Numbered from the stretch's first letter, positions 53,633-63,282 are shown. The stretch is 64,000 nucleotides of DNA from CAWIVH01 sp963839475 (GCA_963839475.1 CAWIVH010000012.1:418027-482026); one strand, 5' to 3'. The notes: generated from the sequence alone by a model not told the origin. Numbers and translations: made by a program.

Positions 53633-54400
53633 CTAACCGCACCTCACGAAAAGCCGGCACTGGCCGACAGAAGGGTAGGCGGCCAGGAACTTGCCGGTTA
53701 CGCCGTCGTCGATGGGAACATCCACGATGGAACCGGGAGAGATGCCGTGCGGCCCGAAGAGGTGGTTGTAGAGACGGCCTGCATAGTAGCCCTGGACGGA
53801 TCCGTTCACGGGCTGGAAGATGGCCGCGCCCGTCGTCATCGACCACATGGAGACCGCTATGCTGCGCGTCGTCCAGTTATGCCACATCGTTTCCGTCAGG
53901 GAGTAGGACGATCCTCCCCAGGCGAAGCTGTGGCTGGCGCTCGAATAGCTCTGGACCGTGTCGGCGGTTGTTCTGTAGGGAATGCCGTAGTAGTACTTGT
54001 CGTAGACGGTCTGCGATTCCGGGCTCAGGTCGAAGATCCCCCCGTTTGCCCACTCCCAGATGCCGTTGGCTTTGAGGGAGCAGATCCAGAAGTAGTGCGG
54101 CCCCAGCAGGATTATCACGTCGTCGCCCGCCGCATCGATCTGGATCCTGCCGGTATAGACCGTGACCGCCGTGGATGTCCGCATGCGGCACTCGAGGTTC
54201 GTCGCCGATATCCTCGTTAGAAGAATGTCAAACCAGCGTCCGTCTGCGTCGACCTGAGACTTGAAAAGACCCGTTGAGGGCTCCGACCACGACATCCCGG
54301 CCGAATCGGCCCGGAACCGCGTGATCACATCGGCCACGTCCGAAGCCGCCGCCATTCGCGTATAGTGAAAGCTTTCGTTTAGAAACGCGGGAACCGCCAT
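53633..54400 (-). CDS. Tail-type protein paralog 4
   Basis: This 255-residue protein is one of four tandem copies. It starts MAVPAFLNESFHYTRM, has WSEPSTGLFKSQVDADGRWFD near 39, and ends GSIVDVPIDDGVTGKFL, matching the other members in order. Its middle (WANGGIFDLSPESQTVYDKY) is shared with paralog 2. The pattern suggests a beta-sandwich virion protein, perhaps fibre or adhesin. No database family is named. Confidence 0.7.
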   Translation of the reverse strand: MAVPAFLNESFHYTRMAAASDVADVITRFRADSAGMSWSEPSTGLFKSQVDADGRWFDILLTRISATNLECRMRTSTAVTVYTGRIQIDAAGDDVIILLGPHYFWICSLKANGIWEWANGGIFDLSPESQTVYDKYYYGIPYRTTADTVQSYSSASHSFAWGGSSYSLTETMWHNWTTRSIAVSMWSMTTGAAIFQPVNGSVQGYYAGRLYNHLFGPHGISPGSIVDVPIDDGVTGKFLAAYPSVGQCRLFVRCG

Positions 54401-54403
54401 GGG

Positions 54404-55198
54404 TCATGCCTTCCTGAAGAAGAGGTTCACGCCGAAGGTTCCAGTCCTCGAGCAGGTCTTCTTGAAAGTGGCCGTGACGCCGTCGTCGATCGGGATCGTG
54501 ACCTCGGATCCCGCCGCGAGGCTGTTCGGACCCTGCACAACCTGCGGCATCCTGCCTGCCCATGCCCAGACGGCCGCGCCAGGGGCATAGTGGAAGCACT
54601 CCTCGGGGACGAACAGGTGGGTGCCGGAGTAGGTCCGGCCGTTCGAGAAGCTCACGTTGCTCGCGTACATTTCGGCCGAGCACAGAAACTCCGTGCTCTG
54701 GTAGCTGCTCCCGTTCCAGCCGTAAGCCGTGGAGAAGGTGCTGGTCTGGGTTGTGCCGGTGCTATTCCTGTGGGTGTGGGCAAACCAGGCGTAACCGTCG
54801 ATGCCGTCGATCTCGGGGCTGATGTTCGCCTTCCACGCCATCCCGAATTCCGGAGTGGCGGCACGGACCGTCTCCACATAGCAGCAGTCGGGCCCGGTAA
54901 AGTAGCGGACCGGGCAGCCGCCGGCATCGATGTCAAAGGTGCCGTTGACGATCTGCTGCGCCCACTTGTCGGTCACGATGAAGGAAAGGCGAGTGGCGGT
55001 TTGGCGCGTCGCTGCGATGGTGACGAAGCGGCCGTAACTGTCGACGGGGCTCTTGAAGCTGCCCGCGACGGGTTCGGTCCAGCCGTTGGTGACGTTGACC
55101 AGTTCGGCGCGGAGATCCGAGATGATGGTGTTGCAGTCCGTGACCCCGGCTGTCTCGAGGTAGCGAAAGTTACCGGCAAGGAATGCGGGAACAGACAT
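54404..55198 (-). CDS. Tail-type protein paralog 3
   Basis: This is a 264-residue copy of the same series: MSVPAFLAGNFRYLETAG at the start, WTEPVAGSFKSPVDSYGRF near 40, and a C-terminal GSEVTIPIDDGVTATF. Two internal Cys pairs (CPVRYFTGPDCCY) differ from the other members. It lies 9 bases after paralog 2 and 3 bases before paralog 4. Confidence 0.7.
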   Translation of the reverse strand: MSVPAFLAGNFRYLETAGVTDCNTIISDLRAELVNVTNGWTEPVAGSFKSPVDSYGRFVTIAATRQTATRLSFIVTDKWAQQIVNGTFDIDAGGCPVRYFTGPDCCYVETVRAATPEFGMAWKANISPEIDGIDGYAWFAHTHRNSTGTTQTSTFSTAYGWNGSSYQSTEFLCSAEMYASNVSFSNGRTYSGTHLFVPEECFHYAPGAAVWAWAGRMPQVVQGPNSLAAGSEVTIPIDDGVTATFKKTCSRTGTFGVNLFFRKA

Positions 55199-55207
55199 AT
55201 GGTCTCC

Positions 55208-56020
55208 CTACGAGATCCTGCAGGCGAGGCGAAAACCGTAGGCCGTGCCCGGGGCCAGCACCTTGAACCAGCGACGATCATTCACGTCTACGGGCACCTT
55301 GAACTCAGATCCGATCGAGGCGTCCCCGGGGCATTGCAGGTGCTGGTACATCCTTCCGGCGACGTGACCCCAGCCGGCACCCGACGGGGCGCCAGTCGGG
55401 ACGGCGTAGACCGTCGCCGCCATGAACATCCCGCCGCCCCCGGGACTATAAAGCGGCTGCATGGAAGTGAGTCCGGCCGAACCCGTCGCAGAGACCGGAA
55501 TCCTGGGCTGACGGGAATAGGCGGCATCGTCCAGGGCGTAGAGGCACATCGGCTGGTGCAGGTTCTGGAGCGCGTCGGCCGCCGTGCGCGAGCCGTCGCC
55601 ATAGGCCCAGTGGGTGTGGATGTTCTGCGCTTCGGGGCTCAGGTCGAGGATGCCCCCTTTCAGCCATTCCGTGGAGTTCGGGCTCCCGCGGACCGCCTCG
55701 ATGTGAAAGTAGAACTCCCCGGCATAGATTCTTGTCACGCTTCCCGAAGCGATCTGCATCCGGACGGTGCAGACCGTGGCGCCGCCGCTGTCCCTGACGC
55801 GGCATTCGAGGTTTGTGGCTGCAATCCGGGTCAGGAGGACATCGATCCACCGGCCGACTGAATCCACAGGAGTCTTGAAAAGGGCGGTCGAGGGTTCGGT
55901 CCAGGCCGGCGTCATCGCGGTCACCTGGGCCCGGAAAGCCGTGATTATGGATGCCACGTCAGTGATCGGGGTCATCTCCTGGTAGCTGAAAGCGCAGTTG
56001 AGGTGGGCCGGAATAGCCAT
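55208..56020 (-). CDS. Tail-type protein paralog 2
   Basis: This is a 270-residue member of the array: MAIPAHLNCAFSYQEM, WTEPSTALFKTPVDSVGRW near 40, LDLSPEAQNIHTHWAYG, and EFKVPVDVNDRRWF near the end. It lies 3 bases after paralog 1 and 9 bases before paralog 3. Its closest relative in the array by motif is paralog 4. Confidence 0.7.
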   Translation of the reverse strand: MAIPAHLNCAFSYQEMTPITDVASIITAFRAQVTAMTPAWTEPSTALFKTPVDSVGRWIDVLLTRIAATNLECRVRDSGGATVCTVRMQIASGSVTRIYAGEFYFHIEAVRGSPNSTEWLKGGILDLSPEAQNIHTHWAYGDGSRTAADALQNLHQPMCLYALDDAAYSRQPRIPVSATGSAGLTSMQPLYSPGGGGMFMAATVYAVPTGAPSGAGWGHVAGRMYQHLQCPGDASIGSEFKVPVDVNDRRWFKVLAPGTAYGFRLACRIS

Positions 56021-56023
56021 CGG

Positions 56024-56815
56024 TCAAGCCTTTCTGACAAGCATCTTGAGATTCGTGATCACGGAGCGGCCGCACTCCTTGAAAACCCCGGTTTCGCCAC
56101 CATACCCGATAGGGACCGTCACTTCGGCGCCGGCGACGAGCGAATCGGGCCCGAGGATGCACTGTGGGAGACGGCCAACCCAGCGGTACTTGTCGAAAAC
56201 TTTGGTCACAAGCCTCAGGGGGTAGTAGACGTTCGCCCCCGAAACCGAGAGTCCCGGCTTTGCCGAATAGGTGAGCGGGTTTCCGACCGTATAGGCCATC
56301 ACGCGGAACGTGTTGACCGCCGCCGATCCGTCCCACATGGCCCACTCGTCCATGTAGTAGTGGTCCGCCCCGCCGTCCGACGCCTTCCGGTGCCCGCAAG
56401 CGGCAAGGGAATAAAGCGGCAGCAGGATGTTCGCGGGCGAGAGGTCGAGCAATGCCGCTCCACCGAACTCCGGGGTGCCGCTCCTGACAGCCGTGAAATA
56501 GGCGTGACGGGGGCCGGTGAAGATCCGGACATTGCAGCCGCCTGCGTCAAGGTCAATTTCGCGCGCCGCAACGGTATTGCCGAACTGGTCCATCGCCGTG
56601 ATCCCGAGCCTGGTCGCCGCGAGAACGCTCAGCTGAAGCTGGAACCACCGCTCCATCGAGTCCTGGGCTGTTTTGAAGAGGTAGGCGGAAACCCGGGTCC
56701 AGGTGCCGTTGTCGACGGCCTCGGTCTTGAACGAATTGACGATGTTCGCGACGTCCGAGACGTTCTGCATTTCGAGATACCGGAAATCCGAACTGAAGAT
56801 CGGGAAAATGGCCAT
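56024..56815 (-). CDS. Tail-type protein paralog 1
   Basis: This is a 263-residue member of the array, the most diverged by eye: MAIFPIFSSDFRYLEM, then WTRVSAYLFKTAQDSMERWF near 40, and EVTVPIGYGGETGVF at the end where others have VPIDDGVT. The start is 1 base after the stop of the baseplate gene. Confidence 0.7.
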   Translation of the reverse strand: MAIFPIFSSDFRYLEMQNVSDVANIVNSFKTEAVDNGTWTRVSAYLFKTAQDSMERWFQLQLSVLAATRLGITAMDQFGNTVAAREIDLDAGGCNVRIFTGPRHAYFTAVRSGTPEFGGAALLDLSPANILLPLYSLAACGHRKASDGGADHYYMDEWAMWDGSAAVNTFRVMAYTVGNPLTYSAKPGLSVSGANVYYPLRLVTKVFDKYRWVGRLPQCILGPDSLVAGAEVTVPIGYGGETGVFKECGRSVITNLKMLVRKA

Positions 56816-56816
56816 T

Positions 56817-59117
56817 TCAGTACCCCCTCACGAATGACACGACGTCGAACTGGTCCGAGGCTTCGCAGTAGATGCTTCCCATGTAGTCCCTCGCTCCGGG
56901 CGTCGTCGTCAGCGAGGCCGAAGCCACGTCCGTCCCGAGGTGAAACTTCGAGTCGAGCGAAATCGCCCACCCGCCGGCCGAGTCCTGGGTCGTCACCAGG
57001 CACACGACGGAGCCGTTTTTCGCGTTGATCGGCTTTGCGAGCGAGTGGTTTTTCGTCATCAGGAGATAGAAGATCCGCCCGAGGCTGCAGTCGATGACGA
57101 CGGGATCCGCATCGGGATCGAGGATCGTGCCTCCCGTCGAAGCCGCAGGGGCGGCAGGATCGAGCCATGTGTCGTCGTCCGAGCGGCTGTAGAAGTTTTC
57201 GAAGATGGCCCGCGCCTCGACATTCTCGATCTTCACCCGGCTCGGGTAGGTGACGGGCTTCGTTTCGAAAAGCTCGGTTTTGTCGTCGTAGGGGGTCGTA
57301 TTGAACCAGAACTCCTCGGCCCACCAGCCCCGGTTCGGCTCCTCGCCGAAGTATCCGTCCGTGTACTTCCAGAGCCAGGGGGGCTTCACGATCTTGATGC
57401 GTATGTCCTGGTGGATGCCCTCCTCGTCGGGATCGAATGCCGGCCTGAAGCCCCCCATCCCGGTGATCTTGTCCCCGGAGACGTTTGAAGGCGTGATCGC
57501 CCCCCACTGGCAGTGGTGGACGTTGAATCTCGGCACCCCGTTGTGAGTGTCCTCGAAACCCATGAGCGGCTCGTGCCACATCGACTCCGAGACTTCGCGG
57601 TAGTCGTCGAGCAGGATGGATGAGCCCGACTTCACGAAGGCCGATTCGAGGTTCAGGTTGCTTTCGACTTTCCCGACAAGGCCGAAAGAGAATGTCTCGA
57701 TCGGTTCGCCGCCCCGGACGTCCATCAGGATCATCATGTCGGGATTGGCCGAGAGGTCCGGGAACGATCCGCTCATGCGGGTGAACTCGCCCCTGCCCTT
57801 GTCATAGGCGTGGGACTCGGACGATCCGTCGTAATAGACGGTTGCCTCGTCGGTATCAGCGTCGAATTCGTGGCGCTTGTCGAAGGTCTTGTCGTGAAGC
57901 TGGACTCCCCAGGCGATGATCTTGTTCCCGTTTTCCTTCGGGCGGGTGGCCGAGATGATCAGGGTGTAGGGGTTCGGGCCCGCCTTGATCGTCCCGGTCC
58001 AGTCGGCCGGGGGTCCGTTGTCGGTCTTGTTGATGTCGTCGGTGTCGACGTAATGCTGCACGTACTTCGGGACGTCGTTTCCGTCCCCCCAGACGCTCCA
58101 GCCAGCGCCGTTCTTGAAGCGGAACGAGTAATACCACCTCCCCCGGAGCATCCCCTTGATCTGGACATTCCTGCCCCAGTAGCTTGCCTGCAGTCCCGTC
58201 AGGACCAGCTGGTCCGTGCCGTTATGGGCAAGCGTGCCGCCCTCTGGTACCGTTCTCAGGTCGGCATAGTCCGGCCGTTCGCCTTCCGTGAAGAGTCTCG
58301 CCCGGAACTCGGCTTCGGAAATGTCCGCGTTCCACTTCCAGGCAGTAGCCCCAAACGTGACCCGGAGGCCCGACCCTGCGGCGGTTTCGAAGATGTCATC
58401 GGGGACATGAGGCTCTCCGCCTCCCGTCGGCTCGGGGATAGTCTTGGGGTCGTAAGGCTCTCCCGACGCCGGCCAGTGGTGCGATTTGACCGCGGAACAG
58501 AGCAGGTTGACCACATGAAGGCGGTCGCGCCCAACGGAGTGACGCATCCACTCGACGAAGAAATCATCGTTGATGTAAAGCCCCGTCTCCTCCCCGGCCA
58601 GGATCGTGATGCGGTCGCTCAGGTCGCGCCTTTGTGCTTCAAGCAGATGGTCGGCGTCATAGTTCGCCTTCAGGTCGAAGGAGACGACCGGCAGCGGGTC
58701 CTTGCAGAGGGCAAGCAGGTGCTCGCAGCGGTCTTTTGCTTCCCTGATCGAGGTTAGGAATTTCCCGGGGATCGGGTAAGGGAGGTAGCCGAACTGCCCC
58801 TGGCTCTCCGTGTCCTCGGCCGAAACCTTCAGCGGGTCGCTCTCGACGACGGCGTAGCCGTGACACTGAAGCAGCGTGATGAATGCGTCCTGGCTCCCGG
58901 CGTTTTCGATTTCGAGCTTGATCTCGGTATCGAGCTTCGTTGCAGTGATGTCGACAAATCCGGTCAGATCCGAACCGCCGCCATCTGCCTGGCTATTGGC
59001 CTGGTAGTCGATCGTGGTCCATTCTTTGACCGCGATGTGGCTCGTCGAGGCTCCCGGGCGTAGGATAAATGCCCCGGATTGAAAGCGTCTCCCCTGCCGC
59101 CACCGAAGGCGGCTCAC
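56817..59117 (-). CDS. Baseplate/tail protein, C-terminal part of frameshifted gene
   Basis: This is a 766-residue frame whose last 550 residues look like a virion protein: beta-rich, repeated Gly/Asp and Trp motifs (GRWYYSFRFKNGAGWSVWG). Its first residues overlap the end of the upstream frame (58993-59919) by about 125 bases, in a different reading frame. A clean join is found if one base is missing around 59072-59075, so this and the next entry are probably one gene (about 56817-59919). Confidence 0.7.
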   Translation of the reverse strand: MSRLRWRQGRRFQSGAFILRPGASTSHIAVKEWTTIDYQANSQADGGGSDLTGFVDITATKLDTEIKLEIENAGSQDAFITLLQCHGYAVVESDPLKVSAEDTESQGQFGYLPYPIPGKFLTSIREAKDRCEHLLALCKDPLPVVSFDLKANYDADHLLEAQRRDLSDRITILAGEETGLYINDDFFVEWMRHSVGRDRLHVVNLLCSAVKSHHWPASGEPYDPKTIPEPTGGGEPHVPDDIFETAAGSGLRVTFGATAWKWNADISEAEFRARLFTEGERPDYADLRTVPEGGTLAHNGTDQLVLTGLQASYWGRNVQIKGMLRGRWYYSFRFKNGAGWSVWGDGNDVPKYVQHYVDTDDINKTDNGPPADWTGTIKAGPNPYTLIISATRPKENGNKIIAWGVQLHDKTFDKRHEFDADTDEATVYYDGSSESHAYDKGRGEFTRMSGSFPDLSANPDMMILMDVRGGEPIETFSFGLVGKVESNLNLESAFVKSGSSILLDDYREVSESMWHEPLMGFEDTHNGVPRFNVHHCQWGAITPSNVSGDKITGMGGFRPAFDPDEEGIHQDIRIKIVKPPWLWKYTDGYFGEEPNRGWWAEEFWFNTTPYDDKTELFETKPVTYPSRVKIENVEARAIFENFYSRSDDDTWLDPAAPAASTGGTILDPDADPVVIDCSLGRIFYLLMTKNHSLAKPINAKNGSVVCLVTTQDSAGGWAISLDSKFHLGTDVASASLTTTPGARDYMGSIYCEASDQFDVVSFVRGY

Positions 59118-59919
59118 CCGAGAGCGTCCAGAGGACCATCTCCTCCGACTGGTCGAAGGTCCGGACTTCGGCGTCGATGCGGTTATAGATACCCTTGAGG
59201 GCGTCTTCCTGGCGAGGGTTCCAGAGGTTCAGGTCCGTACCATAGCCTGCCTGCGAAACGGTGTGGGGCGAGTTAAGCCGATGGGCGCGGTCCTCGAAGG
59301 CGACCTTCCCGTCTTTGGTTTCACAAAGGCGGCCCGTTTCGGTCTCCTCGAGATCGCGGAGGGCCTGAAGCGCTGTCACTTGGCTCGCGATCCACCACCT
59401 TGACATCGTGCTCTGGCCGGCGTCGATCCTGCGGTCGCCGGAAGGCCATCCGACCTGGTCGAGGATTTCGTTGATCGCAGCGCCCGTTTTGATGTCCGTG
59501 TGCATGGGAACGGAAACAAGTGTCTGCAGGCTCGGGTGCGCGAGCGGTCCCAGGGCGACGAGTTCGGCCGTCGAAACCGTGACCCTCTCGCCCGGCGTCG
59601 GGATGAGCGAGTCGAGGAACCCCTGCCACTGGATCTCTTCCGTGCCAGCCCCGATCTTCATCGTGATCCGGACCCGCCGGTGCGGGAGGATCAAGCCGTA
59701 GAGGGGGCTCGAGGAGTTGTAGCTCGAAAAGCGCGAGTCGGAGTTGTCGAGGAGGATCCGGCAGCTTCCCGGCCTTTGCGCGCCCGCAAGCGGCGAAGCG
59801 CTGTCGGCCCCGCGCTCCCAGGAGGATTGAAGGACAAATGCCGAGATGTCCTCGTTCGAGTCGGAGAAATCCCCGTCGCCGGACCAGTCTACGTAATAGT
59901 GATAGATAGCGGTCAGCAC
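58993..59919 (-). CDS. Baseplate/tail protein, N-terminal part of frameshifted gene
   Basis: This is a 308-residue frame starting MLTAIYHYYVDWSGDGDFSD, with PHRRVRITMKIG and a gp27-like hub type pattern at 30-120. The frame ends with a non-coding-looking tail (GSLDEPHRGQRMDHDRLPGQ), whereas the C-terminal part continues in the next frame. Together they would make a tail hub protein of about 1030 residues. It follows an odd insertion and precedes the paralog array. Confidence 0.75.
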   Translation of the reverse strand: MLTAIYHYYVDWSGDGDFSDSNEDISAFVLQSSWERGADSASPLAGAQRPGSCRILLDNSDSRFSSYNSSSPLYGLILPHRRVRITMKIGAGTEEIQWQGFLDSLIPTPGERVTVSTAELVALGPLAHPSLQTLVSVPMHTDIKTGAAINEILDQVGWPSGDRRIDAGQSTMSRWWIASQVTALQALRDLEETETGRLCETKDGKVAFEDRAHRLNSPHTVSQAGYGTDLNLWNPRQEDALKGIYNRIDAEVRTFDQSEEMVLWTLSGEPPSVAAGETLSIRGIYPTPGSLDEPHRGQRMDHDRLPGQ

Positions 59920-60052
59920 TTGGCTAATGCGGAGAATTGACTATTCTTCTGGTGGAGCATTAAATTCGACTCAAGAGGCCGCTTCCCACATGCCCGTATC
60001 TTGGGAGCGTGCCGGATGCTGAGGGCGAACTTCTTAGATTTCATATAATTGG

Positions 60053-62011
60053 CTACTTGCCAGATCGGAGTGCTCGTGCACGGGCGAGGTTCGCCGCTGC
60101 TTCGCTGAAGTTCGGGCGTAGACTGAGCGCGGTCTCAAAATGTCTGATCGCCTCATCGAGGTCGCCGGCCGCTGCGAGCAGGATGCCGAGGTTGTTATGT
60201 GCCGCAGCATGCGCCGGATCGAGCCGAATCGCATCTGCGAATTGACGGGTGGCATCCTCTGGCCTGTTAACCGCAGCGAATGCTAGTCCGAGATTGTAGT
60301 GCGTGGTGGCATCTAGATCATCCAGCGCAAGCGCCTGCTGGAAGTTTTCGATCGCCTCGCGATACTGACCGCGAGCAGCAAATTCCATACCGAGATTGCT
60401 ATACGCCGCTGGCATGTCCGGGCTGATTCGGATGGCTTCTTTGTAGTGACGGAGCGCTTCGTCGTGATCCCCTTTTGCTGCTATCAACACTCCCAGATTG
60501 CAGTGCGCTCCGGCAGACTCGGGCCACAGTTCGAGAGCCGCACGGTATTCCGTGATGGCTGCGTCATCCCTGCCTTCGGCCTGCAACGCACTAGCGACGT
60601 TATAGCGAGTTCCAGCCCGCATCTCGTCAGTAGAGATGAGGGGCCAATTGCACGCCAGAATAACCACCGCTGCCAATATCGCTGTCCGCAGTCTTTCGCG
60701 AGAGTTGCTCTGTGCCCACCAAGCTGGGAGATTCGTCAGTGCTGCACCGGCGAATATAGTCAGGAGCGGTACGAGCGGGTAACGATAACGGGCGAGGATG
60801 TAAAATAGGACCACGCTTGAAGCGTACATCGCACCCATCGCATAGAGAGCCCACAACTCTCTCCATCGCGCACGGGTGAGCCATATCCCGAGGAGTCCAA
60901 GAGGTGCCAGGGTGCCGAAATGGAAAACCATACCGCACAAGCTCAACGGAAGCGACCACTCGGCATGGCTGGCCAGATCTTCGGTGTCGCAGGCTTCAGA
61001 AGCATTCAACAGAAGAAGCAGCTTCTTCGCCAATAGCCGCAGACATGCGCCGGGGTGTTTCGAGATCCACTCAGCGGCGCGCTTCTGCCAGTACTGCGAT
61101 ACCTCTCCCGGGCTCAGCTTATGACCGAGCGCCTCCTCAGCCAGTTTGGTTGCGTCTATTTGCTCATACGCCGCACTGCCTCGCCCAGGTCGCAATTCCA
61201 TATACGTGCCGGTGGCTTTCGGGTTGTTCCCGATATACAAGTTCGGACCAAACTGCGATGTCGTCAGATAGAACTCACCGCCGATTCTAAAATTGCGGAT
61301 TGCCACAGGCGCGAGGACTATTCCGACGCCGAGAACAAGCGCGACCATTGGCATAAATCCACGATGGCCACGCAACGCAAGCCAAACGAGGAGCACGGGT
61401 AATAGAATCAGCGCATTCTCGCGTGCGAGTGTCAGACCGCCGAGTGCGACCCCGGCCAAAATGCAACGCGTTATCGTCACGCGTTTGCTCAGGAGCGCGG
61501 CAAGAAGAATCAGCCAGCAGAAAAAGAAAAGATCCAGCACCGACTTCTGAACCAATGCGTCGAAGAAGATCGCGGGCGCGTATAACGCCAACAGTAAGCC
61601 AGCGAGCAATCCCGCTCGATTACCAAACAACTGATCGCTGGCGACAGTGATGAGAGCACAGGATCCGGCGCCGAGCAGCGCCTGGCAAACCCGCAATAGC
61701 ATGAGGTCGTGACCAAACAGGTAGTACAGCACACCTAGAAAGTATGGATAGAGCGGCGCTTGATAAAAAACATCTGTTCCGAGCCAGTCTCCCGCTGCGA
61801 TTCTGCGAGCCCAGGCGTCGTAGCTGATTGCGTCTCCCATCAAAAGGGAGAAAAAGGGCGCGCGTTGAAGCTGCCATATGTGGAGGAGGCGTATCGCTAG
61901 CGCAAGGGCGAAGACACCTGATGCGCTGCGCCAGGGGAAGCGTCGGCCCGCGTCCTTCGGATCACGCCGAGGTGAGTTCGCTTTGGATGTTTGTCCTTTG
62001 CGATTGATCAT
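60053..62011 (-). CDS. Membrane glycosyltransferase-like protein with C-terminal TPR repeats
   Basis: This 652-residue protein resembles the GT39/ArnT-like polytopic family in its first 450 residues: about ten helices, an early GDAISYDAWARRIAAGDW loop with an acidic pair, and FYQAPLYPYFLG. The last 200 residues are five tetratricopeptide repeats (AHCNLGVLIAAKGDHDEALR, HNNLGILLAAAGDLDEAIRH). It could glycosylate a lipid-linked or protein target. It is not phage-like, and lies within the late operon between the FN3 protein and the baseplate gene. Start at 62011 follows GGTGGTG. Confidence 0.75.
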   Translation of the reverse strand: MINRKGQTSKANSPRRDPKDAGRRFPWRSASGVFALALAIRLLHIWQLQRAPFFSLLMGDAISYDAWARRIAAGDWLGTDVFYQAPLYPYFLGVLYYLFGHDLMLLRVCQALLGAGSCALITVASDQLFGNRAGLLAGLLLALYAPAIFFDALVQKSVLDLFFFCWLILLAALLSKRVTITRCILAGVALGGLTLARENALILLPVLLVWLALRGHRGFMPMVALVLGVGIVLAPVAIRNFRIGGEFYLTTSQFGPNLYIGNNPKATGTYMELRPGRGSAAYEQIDATKLAEEALGHKLSPGEVSQYWQKRAAEWISKHPGACLRLLAKKLLLLLNASEACDTEDLASHAEWSLPLSLCGMVFHFGTLAPLGLLGIWLTRARWRELWALYAMGAMYASSVVLFYILARYRYPLVPLLTIFAGAALTNLPAWWAQSNSRERLRTAILAAVVILACNWPLISTDEMRAGTRYNVASALQAEGRDDAAITEYRAALELWPESAGAHCNLGVLIAAKGDHDEALRHYKEAIRISPDMPAAYSNLGMEFAARGQYREAIENFQQALALDDLDATTHYNLGLAFAAVNRPEDATRQFADAIRLDPAHAAAHNNLGILLAAAGDLDEAIRHFETALSLRPNFSEAAANLARARALRSGK

Positions 62012-62689
62012 TTTCACCACCACCGGTGACAATTAGAACATATCCTGTCACCGGGCTTTCCCACAATTTTGAAATGCATGAGGGCTTGGCTGGCCTCGAT
62101 CATCCGACGCAACATTCTAGGTTGGATGGAGCCATCCGCGGCAAATAATTCGGGGGGTACAATACTAGAAGATGGGGCATCCGCGAACCTTCATTGGGGT
62201 CATAAACGTGCTTCGAGCTTTGGCTAATGATCAGTCACGCACCTGCAAATAGGCCACTTGCAAGAGCGAGATTTCCCAAACCCAATTGCACAGAGAAGTA
62301 ATCGCCTCGAGTAGCTGATACCCACAAATTGGTGTGGGGAATAAATCAAGCAAAGGGCGAAAGCAGTCTTAGCGTGCAGAACGGATAAGAAGGGTTGGCT
62401 GCCGTCGTGCAGCTGTCCTTACGGCACATCCACTCCCAGCAATTGCTGGCAAAGAGAATGTTGACTGTGACGTCAGTGCATTGGATGCAGTGTGCTACTT
62501 ACACCTGAGCTGTCTCGCCGGATGCGGCTTTTTAGCGCACCCTCACCTTAGTGTAAATCCGAAAATTTATCCCGCGAAGTCGCCTTCGGGGAAATCTTCC
62601 GAGAACGGGGGAGTCGGGACGGCGCTTCCTGGATCGCGGTTTCAGGGGGGCGTGCCAGTTTCCTAGCGATAGCTGATTCGTTTTCAGCG
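62012..62689. other. Gene-free stretch of about 680 bases
   Basis: I find no convincing gene here. Short frames exist (a 61-residue one at 62481 on the plus strand) but their composition and lack of ribosome sites argue against coding. The stretch may be the remains of a decayed mobile element or gene; no inverted terminal repeats were recognised. Confidence 0.4.
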
Positions 62690-63070
62690 CTACGCAGCCC
62701 CACCCAGTGGGTTATCGATTGCAAAAAGCCAGCGGCCATCCTCCTGGCGGCGAACTACATCTGAAGTTGTTCCCCCCACTGTGACCGCGGTGCCATCAGG
62801 CTCAGTGCCGCAGACAGTCCAGCGCGAGTACAAAATGGCGATATCCTGCCGCTCGATCACACGGACAATCGTATTGTCCATTTTCCCTCTTAAGCCGAGC
62901 ATTCCATCCAGCACCCCACGAATGGCTGCATGACCCGACACCACCTCTGGCGCGCCCGGTGGCAAGATGACCGCGTTCCTCTCATATAGCTCTATGATGC
63001 CTTCCGCATCTTGCGCATTGAAGCGCTCAACGAATAACTCGTGAACCTGCCTCGCCGTCATTGCATGCAT
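62690..63070 (-). CDS. SnoaL/DUF4440-like (NTF2-fold) protein
   Basis: This is a 126-residue protein of the cystatin-like SnoaL/DUF4440 fold: a helical start (ARQVHELFVERFNAQDAEGIIELY), then VSGHAAIRGVLDGMLG, and a beta-rich end (RWLFAIDNPLGG). The ATG at 63070 is preceded by GGGAGGG. It is a small soluble protein of unknown substrate. It is isolated in the insertion between FN3 and the glycosyltransferase-like gene, with a gene-free stretch on one side. Confidence 0.75.
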   Translation of the reverse strand: MHAMTARQVHELFVERFNAQDAEGIIELYERNAVILPPGAPEVVSGHAAIRGVLDGMLGLRGKMDNTIVRVIERQDIAILYSRWTVCGTEPDGTAVTVGGTTSDVVRRQEDGRWLFAIDNPLGGAA

Positions 63071-63282
63071 AAGTGTCCCTCCCAAAGCTTTCGTGAATTG
63101 TTATACCATTCGCCACTGCGGCCGTGTGAAGAAGTCTTTGGTGGACGGGGACCCGAATTGCGTGGGTCCCGAGAAGTCGCCATATGGGAGATCATGGCGC
63201 GATTTCTGCCAAGAATTGCACGTTAGCTGATCAAGTCTGTGCTGGCCGCCGCAGCCAGGCTCAACTCCTCACGAGAGCGATC

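Noticed and set aside
54590..55861. Long plus-strand frame (423 codons) opposite the tail paralogs
   Set aside because: The minus-strand paralogs have repeated start motifs, tight spacing and shared blocks; the plus frame is antisense with shadow-type composition. The same holds for 52146-52994 and 53036-54220.
58993..59117. Programmed frameshift as the cause of the split baseplate gene
   Set aside because: No slippery heptamer with a following stem was recognised; a one-base error or mutation in the four-base run is simpler, so it is reported only as an open alternative.
62481..62739. Short frames in the gene-free stretch (plus 62481-62666, minus 62548-62739)
   Set aside because: There are no ribosome sites, the composition is unlikely, and the two overlap each other on opposite strands; I cannot tell a relic from chance.
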